From the NCBI RefSeq assembly GCF_004514425.2, contig NZ_MYFN02000002.1:413495-477494 (forward strand): DNA of 64,000 bases. The letters are read 5' to 3'. The notes under the pieces are model-generated. The model did not search any database. It saw only the letters and a program-made list of their open reading frames with translations, and was not told where the DNA came from. The stretch's first letter is position 1. Each line of letters begins with the position of its first letter. Made by a program: the position numbers and the translations under genes. The DNA comes from Shinella sumterensis. Its GTDB lineage: Bacteria; Pseudomonadota; Alphaproteobacteria; Rhizobiales; Rhizobiaceae. Positions 45,174 to 54,188 of this stretch are shown one piece after another.

Positions 45174-46913
45174 ATGACGAAGAAAGCGGAATGGCCGCGC
45201 AGGCTGCGGTCGCAGGAATGGTACGGCGGCACGAGCCGTGACGTGATCTACCATCGCGGCTGGATGAAGAACCAGGGTTATCCGCACGACCTGTTCGACG
45301 GGCGCCCGGTGATCGGCATCCTCAACACGTGGTCGGACATGACGCCGTGCAACGGCCATCTGCGCGAGCTTGCCGAAAAGGTGAAGGCCGGCATCTGGGA
45401 GGCCGGCGGCTTCCCAATGGAAGTGCCCGTCTTCTCCGCCTCTGAAAACACCTTCCGCCCCACGGCGATGATGTACCGCAACCTTGCGGCGCTTGCCATC
45501 GAGGAAACCATTCGCGGCCAGCCGATGGATGGCTGCGTCCTCATGGTCGGCTGCGACAAGACCACGCCGTCGCTGATCATGGCGGCCGCCTCCGTCGACC
45601 TGCCCTCGATCGTCGTCACGGGTGGGCCGATGCTGAACGGTTACTTCCGCGGCGAGCGCGTCGGCTCCGGCACGCATCTGTGGAAATTCTCCGAGATGGT
45701 GAAGGCCGGCGAGATGACGCAGGAGGAGTTCCTCGAGGCCGAGGCTTCGATGAGCCGCTCGTCGGGCACCTGCAACACGATGGGCACGGCCTCCACCATG
45801 GCCTCCATGGCCGAGGCGCTCGGCATGGCTCTGTCCGGCAACGCCGCCATTCCGGGTGTCGACAGCCGCCGCAAGGTCATGGCGCAGCTTACCGGCCGGC
45901 GCATCGTGCAGATGGTCAAGGACGACCTGAAGCCCTCCGATATCATGACCAAGCAGGCCTTCGAGAACGCCATCCGCACCAATGCGGCGATCGGCGGCTC
46001 GACCAATGCCGTCATCCACCTGCTGGCCATGGCCGGCCGCGTCGGCATCGATCTGACGCTGGACGATTGGGACCGCTGCGGCCGCGACGTGCCGACGATC
46101 GTCAACCTCATGCCGTCGGGCAAGTACCTGATGGAGGAGTTCTTCTATGCCGGCGGCCTGCCGGTCGTGCTGAAGCGCCTCGGCGAAGCGGGCCTCCTGC
46201 ACAAGGACGCCATCACCGTTTCCGGCGAGACCGTCTGGGACGAGGTGAAGGACGTCGTCAACTGGAACGAGGACGTCATCCTGCCGGCAGAGAAGGCGCT
46301 GACGCAGTCGGGCGGCATCGTCGTCGTGCGCGGCAATCTCGCGCCGAAGGGTGCGGTGCTGAAGCCTTCGGCAGCCTCGCCGCATCTTTTGACGCATCGC
46401 GGCCGCGCCGTGGTGTTCGAGGATATCGACGACTACAAGGCCAAGATCAACGACGACAATCTCGATATCGACGAGACCTGCGTCATGGTCATGAAGAACT
46501 GCGGCCCCAAGGGCTATCCGGGCATGGCCGAGGTCGGCAATATGGGCCTTCCGCCGAAGGTGCTGAAGAAGGGTATTACCGACATGGTGCGCATCTCGGA
46601 CGCGCGCATGTCCGGCACCGCCTACGGCACCGTCGTCCTGCACACCTCGCCGGAAGCCGCCGTCGGCGGTCCGCTGGCCGTGGTCAGAAACGGCGACATG
46701 ATCGAGCTCGACGTGCCGAACCGTCGCCTGCATCTCGACATTTCCGATGAAGAGCTGGCGCGCCGCCTTGCGGAGTGGACGCCGAACCACGAGTTGCCGA
46801 CGTCGGGTTATGCCTGGTTGCACCAGCAGCACGTACAGGGCGCCGATACCGGCGCCGACCTTGATTTCCTCAAGGGCTGCCGTGGCAACGCGGTGGGCAA
46901 GGACAGCCACTGA
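45174..46913 (+). CDS. IlvD/Edd family dehydratase, probable L-arabinonate dehydratase
   Basis: A 579-residue iron-sulfur dehydratase. Cluster and metal cysteines are in DMTPCNGHL, VGCDKTTPS and SGTCNTMGTAST. The length and N terminus (RLRSQEWYGGTSRDVIYHRGWMKNQG split by family) match sugar-acid dehydratases rather than IlvD of valine synthesis; Rhizobium L-arabinonate dehydratase is of this type. It makes 2-keto-3-deoxy-L-arabonate, the substrate of the GguC-type enzyme. L-arabinose dehydrogenase and lactonase are not in the window. Confidence 0.87.
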   Translation: MTKKAEWPRRLRSQEWYGGTSRDVIYHRGWMKNQGYPHDLFDGRPVIGILNTWSDMTPCNGHLRELAEKVKAGIWEAGGFPMEVPVFSASENTFRPTAMMYRNLAALAIEETIRGQPMDGCVLMVGCDKTTPSLIMAAASVDLPSIVVTGGPMLNGYFRGERVGSGTHLWKFSEMVKAGEMTQEEFLEAEASMSRSSGTCNTMGTASTMASMAEALGMALSGNAAIPGVDSRRKVMAQLTGRRIVQMVKDDLKPSDIMTKQAFENAIRTNAAIGGSTNAVIHLLAMAGRVGIDLTLDDWDRCGRDVPTIVNLMPSGKYLMEEFFYAGGLPVVLKRLGEAGLLHKDAITVSGETVWDEVKDVVNWNEDVILPAEKALTQSGGIVVVRGNLAPKGAVLKPSAASPHLLTHRGRAVVFEDIDDYKAKINDDNLDIDETCVMVMKNCGPKGYPGMAEVGNMGLPPKVLKKGITDMVRISDARMSGTAYGTVVLHTSPEAAVGGPLAVVRNGDMIELDVPNRRLHLDISDEELARRLAEWTPNHELPTSGYAWLHQQHVQGADTGADLDFLKGCRGNAVGKDSH

Positions 46914-46920
46914 ACGTCTG

Positions 46921-46947
46921 CGGGCGCGGTTCTGTGAATCGCGCCCG
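46921..46947 (+). terminator. Terminator-like hairpin after the arabinonate dehydratase gene
   Basis: CGGGCGCG pairs with CGCGCCCG over an 11-base loop, eight bases past the stop. Only scattered T residues follow. Confidence 0.5.
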
Positions 46948-47114
46948 TCCTGTGTCATTTCGATACAGTTCGGATGACGCCTCGGCCCGCTGGCAACAGT
47001 TTTTTTTCCTTCGTCAATTTTTTCTACAGTCGCACGGAACCGGCGAGGGCGGGATCTCCTTTCAACTTACGATATCGGTCCAATTCCGGCCCGGTCGCTG
47101 AAGGGAGGTTCCCC

Positions 47115-47813
47115 ATGTTTGAAAGATCACAAGGCGTATCGATCCCCAGAATAACGGGCGTATTGCTGGCCGCGGCGGTTCTTGCCGTTCCAGTTCATGC
47201 GCTCGCCCAGCAGAAAAGCCGTAGCGGCGGACTGGGTGTTGGCGTTGGCGTCAGCGTCGGCGGTCTGAATGCCGGTGTCGGTGCGAAAGTTGGAGGCAGC
47301 GGGGGGCTTGCAAACGTTGGCGTCAATGCCAGTGTCGGCGGCTCCAACGGTATCAATGCACGCTCGAACACAACGGTTGGCGGCTCGAACGGACTGGCGG
47401 ATTCCCGCACGACCGCATCGATCGGCGGCCGTAACGGCGTGAATGCGGGTGTGAATGCGAATGTCGGCGGGTCGCGCGGACTGGTCGATGCCAACGTGAA
47501 TGCGCGTGTCGGCGGTTCGAACGGCCTGCGTGCCAATGTCGGCGCCAATGTCGGCGGGCGCGGATTGGTCGATGCGAATGTCGATGTCGGCATCGGCGGC
47601 GGCACGGGTACCAACCCGGGCACGGGCGTGAACCCCAGCAATCCGGGTGGCGGCGTATCGACCGGCCGGGATCGAGACGTCGTGCGGCAGTTCTCGCAGA
47701 TGTCGCGCGGCGAACGCATGCAGCTCATCAAGCGTTGCCGCAGCGTCAACAGCAGCGGTTACGATGCGAGCCTCGTGTCGCTCTGTCGTCTGCTGGAAAC
47801 GGCATCCCGCTGA
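47115..47813 (+). CDS. Secreted Gly/Asn-rich repeat protein
   Basis: A 232-residue protein I do not recognise by name. Residues 1-32 are a signal peptide (hydrophobic core about 15-28, ending ALAQQ). Residues about 37-165 are an array of eight or nine imperfect units of 14-15 residues, roughly S-N-G-L-x-A-x-V-N-A-x-V-G-G. The alternating small/hydrophobic pattern suggests a beta-solenoid or other surface fibre. A Gly/Pro/Asn linker (about 165-190) leads to a helical C-terminal domain with two cysteines (KRCRSV, SLCRLL). Ribosome binding site AGGGAGG. It stands alone between an operon end and a convergent gene. Confidence 0.8.
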   Translation: MFERSQGVSIPRITGVLLAAAVLAVPVHALAQQKSRSGGLGVGVGVSVGGLNAGVGAKVGGSGGLANVGVNASVGGSNGINARSNTTVGGSNGLADSRTTASIGGRNGVNAGVNANVGGSRGLVDANVNARVGGSNGLRANVGANVGGRGLVDANVDVGIGGGTGTNPGTGVNPSNPGGGVSTGRDRDVVRQFSQMSRGERMQLIKRCRSVNSSGYDASLVSLCRLLETASR

Positions 47814-47820
47814 TATAAAT

Positions 47821-47851
47821 GGCGTGGCGGTCTTTTCGGGGCCGCCACGCC
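47821..47851. terminator. Bidirectional terminator hairpin
   Basis: GGCGTGGCGG and CCGCCACGCC form a perfect ten-base-pair stem between two convergent genes. T-rich bases flank both sides only weakly. Confidence 0.65.
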
Positions 47852-48673
47852 TCAACTTTGGCTCTGCGACTGGCTCTGGCCGGCCGTCTCCACGCGGATC
47901 GCAACGTTCATCGTCTCGGCAGCGTGCCCAACCACCATGCCGGAAACGGGTGCGGCGTCCTTGTAGTCGAGGCCCGTCGACAGGCGCACATAGCGGTCGT
48001 CGGGGCAGATCTTGTTGGCCGCATCGAACCCCACCCAGCCGAGGCCCTGCAGATGCACCTCCGCCCAGGCGTGGCTCGCCGTCTGCGCCGGCTCGTCCAT
48101 CAGCAGGTAGCCCGAGACATAGCGCGCCGGCAGGCCGAGGTAGCGTGCGGCGGAGAGGAAAATATGGGCATGGTCCTGGCAGACGCCCTGCTTCTTCTCC
48201 AGCGCCTGTTCGGCCGTCGTGTCCGGTGCGGTCTCGCCCGGCCGGTAGGCCACCGCCGCGTGCAGCTTCGCCATCAGGTCGTGCATGCGCGAAAGCTCGC
48301 TGTCGCCGGCAGAGGCCCTGGCCAGTTCACGGACAAGCCTGCCGGGTTTCGTGAGCGGCGTCTCGCGCAGGTAGAGCCAGAGCGGCACGAAGCCCTGATG
48401 CGGACCGAAGACGCCGGCCCGGTCTTCCGTCTCCACCTCGCCTTCGGCGACGATGCGGATCGTCACCTGCTCGGCCTCGGTGCTCACGAGATCGACATGG
48501 TTTCCGAAATGGTCGGTATAGCCGGCCTCCAGATGAGCGCCATGCACGGTTGTCTTCCAATCCCGCACCGTCTGGCCCGGATGGTTCCTGGGCGTCAGCC
48601 GCAGCCGTTGCAGCGAATACTGCACGGGGTCGGCGTAATGATACTCGGTCGTGTGGCTGATCTTCAGTCGCAT
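47852..48673 (-). CDS. Transglutaminase-like cysteine peptidase-fold protein
   Basis: A 273-residue cytoplasmic protein of the bacterial transglutaminase-like group. An N-terminal beta domain (about residues 1-80; MRLKISHTTEYHYADPVQYSLQ) precedes the core. The catalytic triad is the Cys in QGVCQDHAH, the His in ASHAWAEVH and the Asp in GFDAAN. A longer frame begins 7 codons earlier, but MRLKISHTTEYHY is the usual start. It is the last gene of a cassette with an alpha-E protein and a circularly permuted ATP-grasp enzyme, a set proposed to make and process peptide bonds or tags. The natural substrate is unknown. Confidence 0.87.
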   Translation of the reverse strand: MRLKISHTTEYHYADPVQYSLQRLRLTPRNHPGQTVRDWKTTVHGAHLEAGYTDHFGNHVDLVSTEAEQVTIRIVAEGEVETEDRAGVFGPHQGFVPLWLYLRETPLTKPGRLVRELARASAGDSELSRMHDLMAKLHAAVAYRPGETAPDTTAEQALEKKQGVCQDHAHIFLSAARYLGLPARYVSGYLLMDEPAQTASHAWAEVHLQGLGWVGFDAANKICPDDRYVRLSTGLDYKDAAPVSGMVVGHAAETMNVAIRVETAGQSQSQSQS

Positions 48674-48693
48674 CCTTTGTCCTCGTCCAGCCA

Positions 48694-49635
48694 CTAGCGA
48701 TAGAAACGGTAGCCTTCGGAGATCTCTTCCCCGAGGCGGTTGTTGTGCACGATGAATTCCTCGATGAATTCGTGCAGGCCCTGTTCCATGATGTCTTCCA
48801 TGGCGCGGCTGCGTAGCAGCATCATGGTCGACGACGCCGTGTCATGGGCGGCATGGTTCTCGCCGTAGAGCTTGGCGAGGTATCCGAGATTGGTGACGAT
48901 CTTGTCGTAGCTATAGGCCAGCGAGCGCGGCATGCGATCGTTGAGGATCAGGAAATCCGCGATGTTGGCCGGCGAGTAGTCGCCGTCATAGACCCAGCTG
49001 TAGGAGCGGTGTGCCGATACGGAGCGCAGGATGGATTCCCATTGCTTGTTGTCGAGCGAGGAACCGACCTTGGCGATGGCCGGCAGCAGCACGTAGTACT
49101 TGACGTCGAGGATGCGCGCGGTGTTGTCCGCCCGCTCGATGAAGGTGCCGATGCGCGAGAAGTTGTAGATGTCGTCGCGCAGCATGGTGCCGTGGAACGC
49201 GCCGCGGATAAGGCCGGTCCGGCGCTTGATGACGTCGATGATCTCGGGCATGTCGGCCGGCTTCGCGCGCCTGGACAGGAGCTGCTTGAGCTCGATCCAG
49301 CATTCGTTGGTCGCTTCCCATGTCTCCCGGGTCAGCGCGGTGCGCACCATGCGGGCATTGTTGCGCGCCGAATCGATGCATGACATCACGCTGGAGGGAT
49401 TGGCGCGGTCGCGCAGCAGGAAGTCGATCGCATCCGCGCTTGTCAGCGTGGCGTGCACGGCGTCGAAATCCTCTCTCACGCCGGCGCTTTGCAGCACGCC
49501 GTCCCAGTCCTCGTCGGAGGAGCCGGAGCGCGTGAGCGCCATGCGCAGGCCCGCGTCGATCAGGCGGGCAATGTTTTCAGCCCGCTCGATATAGCGGAAC
49601 ATCCAGTATAGGCCGTTTGCAGTGCGTCCCAGCAT
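48694..49635 (-). CDS. Alpha-E domain protein
   Basis: A 313-residue helical protein of the alpha-E (DUF403) family. It begins MLGRTANGLYWMFRYIERAENIARLIDAG, the family's N-terminal signature, and has ERADNTARILDVKYY midway. It contains no known catalytic motif and is believed to work with the ATP-grasp protein encoded four bases upstream. The downstream transglutaminase-like gene completes the cassette. Confidence 0.9.
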   Translation of the reverse strand: MLGRTANGLYWMFRYIERAENIARLIDAGLRMALTRSGSSDEDWDGVLQSAGVREDFDAVHATLTSADAIDFLLRDRANPSSVMSCIDSARNNARMVRTALTRETWEATNECWIELKQLLSRRAKPADMPEIIDVIKRRTGLIRGAFHGTMLRDDIYNFSRIGTFIERADNTARILDVKYYVLLPAIAKVGSSLDNKQWESILRSVSAHRSYSWVYDGDYSPANIADFLILNDRMPRSLAYSYDKIVTNLGYLAKLYGENHAAHDTASSTMMLLRSRAMEDIMEQGLHEFIEEFIVHNNRLGEEISEGYRFYR

Positions 49636-49639
49636 CGGC

Positions 49640-51073
49640 TCAGTCCTCCAGTACCCAGGTGTCCTTCGTGCCGCCGCCCTGGCTGGAGTTGACCACCAGC
49701 GAGCCTTCTTTCAGCGCCACGCGGGTCAGCCCGCCGGGAATGATCTGCACCTTGTCGGACACGAGCACATAGGGTCGAAGATCGACGTGCCGCGGCGCGA
49801 TGCCCTTGTTGACCATGATGGGAACGGTGGAAAGCGACAGCGTCGGCTGCGCGATATAGTTGGAGGGCCGGGCCTTCAGCTTTTCGGCGAAGGCCGCGCA
49901 TTCCTTCTTCGAGGCGGTGGGACCGACCAGCATGCCGTAGCCGCCGGAGCCGTGCACTTCCTTCACGACGAGTTCGCTCAGGTGTTCCAGCACGTATTTC
50001 AGGCTGTCCTCTTCCGAGCAGCGCCAGGTCGGCACGTTCTCCAGCATGGCCTTGCGGCCCGTGTAGAACTCCACGATCTCGGGCATGTAGGAATAGATCG
50101 CCTTGTCATCCGAAATGCCGGTGCCGGGCGCGTTGGCGATCGTGATGTTGCCGGCGCGGTAGACGTCCATGATGCCGGGAATGCCGAGGGCGGAATCCGG
50201 CCGGAAGGTCAGCGGATCGAGGAAATCGTCGTCGACGCGGCGGTACAGCACGTCGATGGCTTCATAGCCGCGCGTCGTGCGCATCTTCACCTTGCCGTCG
50301 ACGACGCGCAGGTCCGAACCCTCCACCAGCTCCACGCCCATCATGTCGGCGAGGAAGGCGTGCTCGTAGTATGCGGAGTTGAAGATGCCGGGCGTCAGCA
50401 CAGCCACGCGCGGCTTGCCCGAGCAGCCGGGAGGGGCGAGCGAGGCAAGGCTCTGGCGCAGGAGTTTTGGATAATCCTCGACGGGCCGCACCTTGTTGAT
50501 GTGGAACAGCTCCGGGAACATCTGCATCATGGTTTCCCGGTTTTCCAGCATGTAGCTGACGCCGGAAGGGGTGCGGGCATTGTCTTCCAGCACGTAGAAC
50601 TGGTCTTCGCCCGTGCGCACGATGTCGGTGCCGACGATATGGGTGTAGACGCCGCCCGGCGGCTTGAAGCCGATCATCTGCGGCAGGAAGGCCTCGTTGC
50701 GCTCGATCAGCTCGCGGGGAATGCGGCCGGCCTTGATGATTTCCTGCTTGTGGTAGATGTCGTCGAGAAAGGCGTTGAGCGCGATGACCCGCTGTTCGAT
50801 GCCCTGGGCGAGCTTGCGCCATTCGCGTCCGGAAATGATGCGGGGAATGATGTCGAAGGGGATGAGCTTTTCGGAGCTGTCTTCGTGGCCGTAGACCGCG
50901 AAGGTAATGCCGGTCTTTCGAAAGAGGTTTTCGGCTTCCTTCGATTTGGCGATCAGGCGGGCCCGATCCTGCCCCTCGTACCATTCATGATAGTGTTCGT
51001 AAGGCTGGCGCGGGTTCGAAGCCGCATTCATCATTTCGTCAAATGCCAAAGGCGTGTTCCCCTTTTTTCCCAT
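49640..51073 (-). CDS. Circularly permuted type 2 ATP-grasp protein
   Basis: A 477-residue ATP-grasp ligase of the DUF404/DUF407 type. The conserved N-terminal region (FDEMMNAASNPRQPYEHYHEW) is followed by the RIISGREWRKLAQGIEQR segment and an ATP-grasp core with PGGVYTHIVGTDIVR, VLEDNARTPSGVSYMLENR and LTPGIFNSAYYEHAFLA. The late KEVHGSGGYGMLVGP carries the glycine-rich loop. It likely forms an amide or peptide bond on an unknown substrate. The start at 51073 is used; the longer frame (51100) adds a Cys-rich leader of doubtful reality. Confidence 0.88.
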   Translation of the reverse strand: MGKKGNTPLAFDEMMNAASNPRQPYEHYHEWYEGQDRARLIAKSKEAENLFRKTGITFAVYGHEDSSEKLIPFDIIPRIISGREWRKLAQGIEQRVIALNAFLDDIYHKQEIIKAGRIPRELIERNEAFLPQMIGFKPPGGVYTHIVGTDIVRTGEDQFYVLEDNARTPSGVSYMLENRETMMQMFPELFHINKVRPVEDYPKLLRQSLASLAPPGCSGKPRVAVLTPGIFNSAYYEHAFLADMMGVELVEGSDLRVVDGKVKMRTTRGYEAIDVLYRRVDDDFLDPLTFRPDSALGIPGIMDVYRAGNITIANAPGTGISDDKAIYSYMPEIVEFYTGRKAMLENVPTWRCSEEDSLKYVLEHLSELVVKEVHGSGGYGMLVGPTASKKECAAFAEKLKARPSNYIAQPTLSLSTVPIMVNKGIAPRHVDLRPYVLVSDKVQIIPGGLTRVALKEGSLVVNSSQGGGTKDTWVLED

Positions 51074-51367
51074 TTGAGTACAACATAGGGGGCAATGCAA
51101 GAACCATGCTCAATTAGCGATGAAGAATTCGCGTGAGGGTTGGCGCGCCGGCGAAACCGTCCTGCTCGGCCCTTCGCTGCCGCGAAGGAGGCCGGCTTGC
51201 GTGGGCGGCGGCGGGGCCGGGCTGAGTGGTTGCTCAAAAAAGCGGCAGTTGCCGCAGGGCTGATCGGCGACATTTTTTGCTGAACCTAAGCTTCAGGGAA
51301 ATTCCTTTGACCGGCACGCGGGCGGGCCTTATCGCTCGCGCACGATTGTTCTCCTGCCGGTACTTCC

Positions 51368-52252
51368 ATGTCGCTCGACCGCCTGGCGCCTGCCATCTTC
51401 GTTCTGCTCTGGTCGACCGGCTGGGTGGTCGCGAAATATGCGACCATCGTCTCCGAGCCGCTGACCTTCCTCGGCGTCCGCTACCTCGTCGCGGCCGTGC
51501 TGTTTGCCGGCCTGTGCCTGGTATCGGGCGTATCCTGGCCGCGCGACGGGCGCACCATTGCCCACGCCGTCATCTCCGGCGCGTTCCTGCACGGTTTTTA
51601 TCTCGGTGCGCTGTGGTGGGCGATCGGGCAGGGGGTTCCGGCGGCGCTTTCCTCCATCATCGCCGCGCTCCAGCCGCTGATGACGGCGCTCGCCGCACCG
51701 TTCTTCATCGGCGAGCGGCTGAGTAGGGCGCAGAAGGCGGGCCTCGGTCTCGGCTTTTCCGGCGTGCTGCTTGCCGTCGTACCGAAGTTCTTCGGCCATG
51801 GCGCGTCCGAGATCCCGGCCTTCGCCATCGTCATCAACATGCTCGGCATGGCGGCCGTGACCTACGGCACGATCTACCAGAAGCAATATCTGCGCACGGG
51901 CGACATCAGGGCGATCGCCACGCTGCAATATATCGGCGCGCTGATCGTAACCGTGCCCTTCGCGTTGGCGCTCGAGACGCAGCATATCGATTTCGGCTTT
52001 GCCTTCGTCGCGCTGGTCGCCTGGTCCGTCCTGGGCATTTCGATGGGTGCGATCCTGCTACTGCTCTATCTCCTGCGCCGCGGCCAGGTCTCGCGCGCAG
52101 CGTCGCTGATCTATCTGGTGCCGCCGCTCGCAGCCCTTCAGGCGGCCGCGGTCTTCGGGGAGGAGCTGACCGTCCCGATGATCCTCGGCACGGCCATCGT
52201 GGTCGTCGGCGTCTATCTTACCAACCGCAAGGACGTCGCCCAGGCTGCGTGA
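51368..52252 (+). CDS. EamA/DMT-family transporter
   Basis: A 294-residue inner-membrane protein with ten predicted helices, made of two EamA repeats (about residues 5-135 and 150-285). It starts MSLDRLAPAIFVLLWSTGWVVAKYA, a common pattern for metabolite exporters of this superfamily. The substrate (amino acid, nucleoside or other) cannot be told. It is convergent with the penicillin-binding protein gene and divergent from the ATP-grasp cassette; about 290 bases before it hold no other gene. Confidence 0.85.
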   Translation: MSLDRLAPAIFVLLWSTGWVVAKYATIVSEPLTFLGVRYLVAAVLFAGLCLVSGVSWPRDGRTIAHAVISGAFLHGFYLGALWWAIGQGVPAALSSIIAALQPLMTALAAPFFIGERLSRAQKAGLGLGFSGVLLAVVPKFFGHGASEIPAFAIVINMLGMAAVTYGTIYQKQYLRTGDIRAIATLQYIGALIVTVPFALALETQHIDFGFAFVALVAWSVLGISMGAILLLLYLLRRGQVSRAASLIYLVPPLAALQAAAVFGEELTVPMILGTAIVVVGVYLTNRKDVAQAA

Positions 52253-52276
52253 CGCGACGCCCGCCGCACGGCCGTC

Positions 52277-54016
52277 TCAGTAGTCGACGAGCTGCAGTGG
52301 ATCGTCCGTCGTTCCGAACGTGGGGTGTACGCCGAGCAGGGCGGCCGAGCGCGCGATGATGTCCTTGGTGATGGGTGCGGCGGTCGAGGCCGCGGTGCGC
52401 CCTCCGTTCTCGCCGGTCTTCGGCGCGTCGACGAAGGTCAGCACGACGTAGCGCGGCTTCGCCATCGGGAAACCCGCGATAAAGGCGTTGAAGTTGATAT
52501 CCTTGGCGTATCGCCCATTGATCACCTTGTCGGCCGTACCGGTCTTGCCGCCCACGTCGAAGCCCTCGACCTGTGCGGAGCGGCCGGAGCCGTTCATGCC
52601 GTTCCAGCGGTAGAGGAAGCGCATGTCGTTGCTGGTCTTGTCCTTCACCACCGCGCGGGCGATCTCCGCGGCTGCGTCTTTCGACCGGGGAAGGAAGGTC
52701 GGGTTGATGAGGTTTCCGCCATTGATGAGCGCCGCCGCCGCGACGGCCGTCTGGAGCGGCGTCGTGGCGACGCCGTGGCCGAAGGAGATGGTGACCGAAT
52801 TGATCTTCTTCCATGTCCGCGGCTGGGTGGGTGTCGCGACGCCCGGCATCTCGGTCTCCATCTTCGACAGCAGGCCAAGCCGGGTCAGGAATTCGCGATG
52901 CCCGTCGATGCCGACCCGGTCGGCGACGGCGGCCGTGCCGATATTGGAGGAATACTGGAACACCTCCGGGATGGTGAGAGGCCGGTTCTTGCCCCTGAAA
53001 TCGCGGATGGTGAAGCCGCCCATGCGGATCGGGCGGGAGGCATCGACCACGGAGGACAGCGTGATATGTCCCGCGTCGAGCCCCATGGCGAGCGTGAAGC
53101 CCTTGAAGGTCGAACCCATTTCGAAGGTCGCGTTGCTGACCCGGTTGAACCAGCCCTTTTCGTAGTCCCGGTCGATGCTGCCATCGGCCAGCGTGCGCGA
53201 GGGCTGGTTGGGATCGTAATCGGGCACGGAGGCCATCGCGAGCACCTCGCCGGTCTCGGCGTCGACGATGACGGCGCCGGCGGCTTCCGCCTCGTACTTG
53301 GTCATCGCATTCTGGACGACATCGCGGACGATATGCTGGACGCGCAGGTCGATGGATAGCCGCACGGGCTCCATGCGCGTGTCGTTGGTCAGGCCGGCGG
53401 CCCTCAGATCGGCATAGCCCTGCTGGTCGATATAGCGCTCCATGCCGGCCAGGCCGAGATTGTCGATGTTGACGTGGCCCACGACATGGGCTGCGGTTGG
53501 CCCCCCGGGGTAAAAGCGCCGTTTTTCCGGGCGAAAGCCGATGCCGGGGATACCGAGTGCGAGAATGTCGGCCTGCTGGCGCGGCGTGAGCTGGCGGCGC
53601 AGCCATTGGAAGGCCGACTTCGATTTGAGCCTGCGGTGCGTTTCGCTCCAGTCGAGGTCGGGCATGACGGTGGCAAGCTTCTCGACGACCTCGTCGGCAT
53701 CGATGACCTTGCGTGGCTCGGCATAGAGCGAGACCGTGTTGATATCCGTCGCCAGAAGCTGCCCGTGGCGATCGAGGATATCGGGGCGAGACGCGACGGT
53801 GTGCTGGTTGAAATTGATGGCGCCCGCCGTGAGCGTGTCCGTCAGGCCGTATTGCACGAGGCGCGCGCCGACGCCGGCATAAAGCATGACGAAGCCGGCG
53901 ATGAGCAAGGCGATGCGCCGGCGCGGGTCAGGCCGCGAAAGCAGCACGCCGCGGTTCGCCTTGGCCCGGATGGTGAAATGGGCGCGGCTCCTCAGCCTGA
54001 CGATGAAGGATATCAT
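52277..54016 (-). CDS. FtsI/PBP2-type class B penicillin-binding protein
   Basis: A 579-residue transpeptidase that cross-links peptidoglycan. A basic N terminus and one membrane anchor (about residues 35-55) lead to the dimerisation domain (about 60-200) and the transpeptidase domain. The active-site motifs are S302-TFK, S356-SN and K491-TG. It resembles FtsI of septal synthesis, but none of the usual dcw cluster genes (mraZ, mraW, murE) is nearby, so it may be a second copy. The ATG at 54016 is preferred to a TTG eleven codons upstream. Confidence 0.9.
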   Translation of the reverse strand: MISFIVRLRSRAHFTIRAKANRGVLLSRPDPRRRIALLIAGFVMLYAGVGARLVQYGLTDTLTAGAINFNQHTVASRPDILDRHGQLLATDINTVSLYAEPRKVIDADEVVEKLATVMPDLDWSETHRRLKSKSAFQWLRRQLTPRQQADILALGIPGIGFRPEKRRFYPGGPTAAHVVGHVNIDNLGLAGMERYIDQQGYADLRAAGLTNDTRMEPVRLSIDLRVQHIVRDVVQNAMTKYEAEAAGAVIVDAETGEVLAMASVPDYDPNQPSRTLADGSIDRDYEKGWFNRVSNATFEMGSTFKGFTLAMGLDAGHITLSSVVDASRPIRMGGFTIRDFRGKNRPLTIPEVFQYSSNIGTAAVADRVGIDGHREFLTRLGLLSKMETEMPGVATPTQPRTWKKINSVTISFGHGVATTPLQTAVAAAALINGGNLINPTFLPRSKDAAAEIARAVVKDKTSNDMRFLYRWNGMNGSGRSAQVEGFDVGGKTGTADKVINGRYAKDINFNAFIAGFPMAKPRYVVLTFVDAPKTGENGGRTAASTAAPITKDIIARSAALLGVHPTFGTTDDPLQLVDY

Positions 54017-54106
54017 TCGGGCAAAACTCGCGCATGAAACGAAGCGCAAGCCTGCCTGCCGCCGGCCCGAAAGCCAACCGACGGCCGGGCAAATGGCCGT
54101 ATGTCA

Positions 54107-54121
54107 TTAAAACTGCATTAA
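54107..54121. promoter_or_regulatory. CtrA-type binding site before the penicillin-binding protein
   Basis: TTAA (54107-54110), seven bases, TTAA (54118-54121): a full TTAA-N7-TTAA match for the cell-cycle regulator CtrA, 91 bases before the gene start in an AT-rich stretch. Confidence 0.5.
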
Positions 54122-54188
54122 TATACATTTAAAATTGGCAAAGACGGCTTAACGCTTTCGCAGCGGTGAAGAGCCGCCTTGCACATAC

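Noticed and set aside
45159-46958. Long open minus-strand frame opposite the arabinonate dehydratase
   Set aside because: Mirror of a strongly conserved enzyme with GC-biased third codon positions.
47220-47620. Regular DNA repeats suggesting a CRISPR array
   Set aside because: The units are in frame, degenerate and encode 14-15-residue protein repeats; there are no constant repeats with unique spacers.
49622-51088. Long open plus-strand frame opposite the ATP-grasp gene
   Set aside because: Shadow frame; the minus strand carries the conserved protein.
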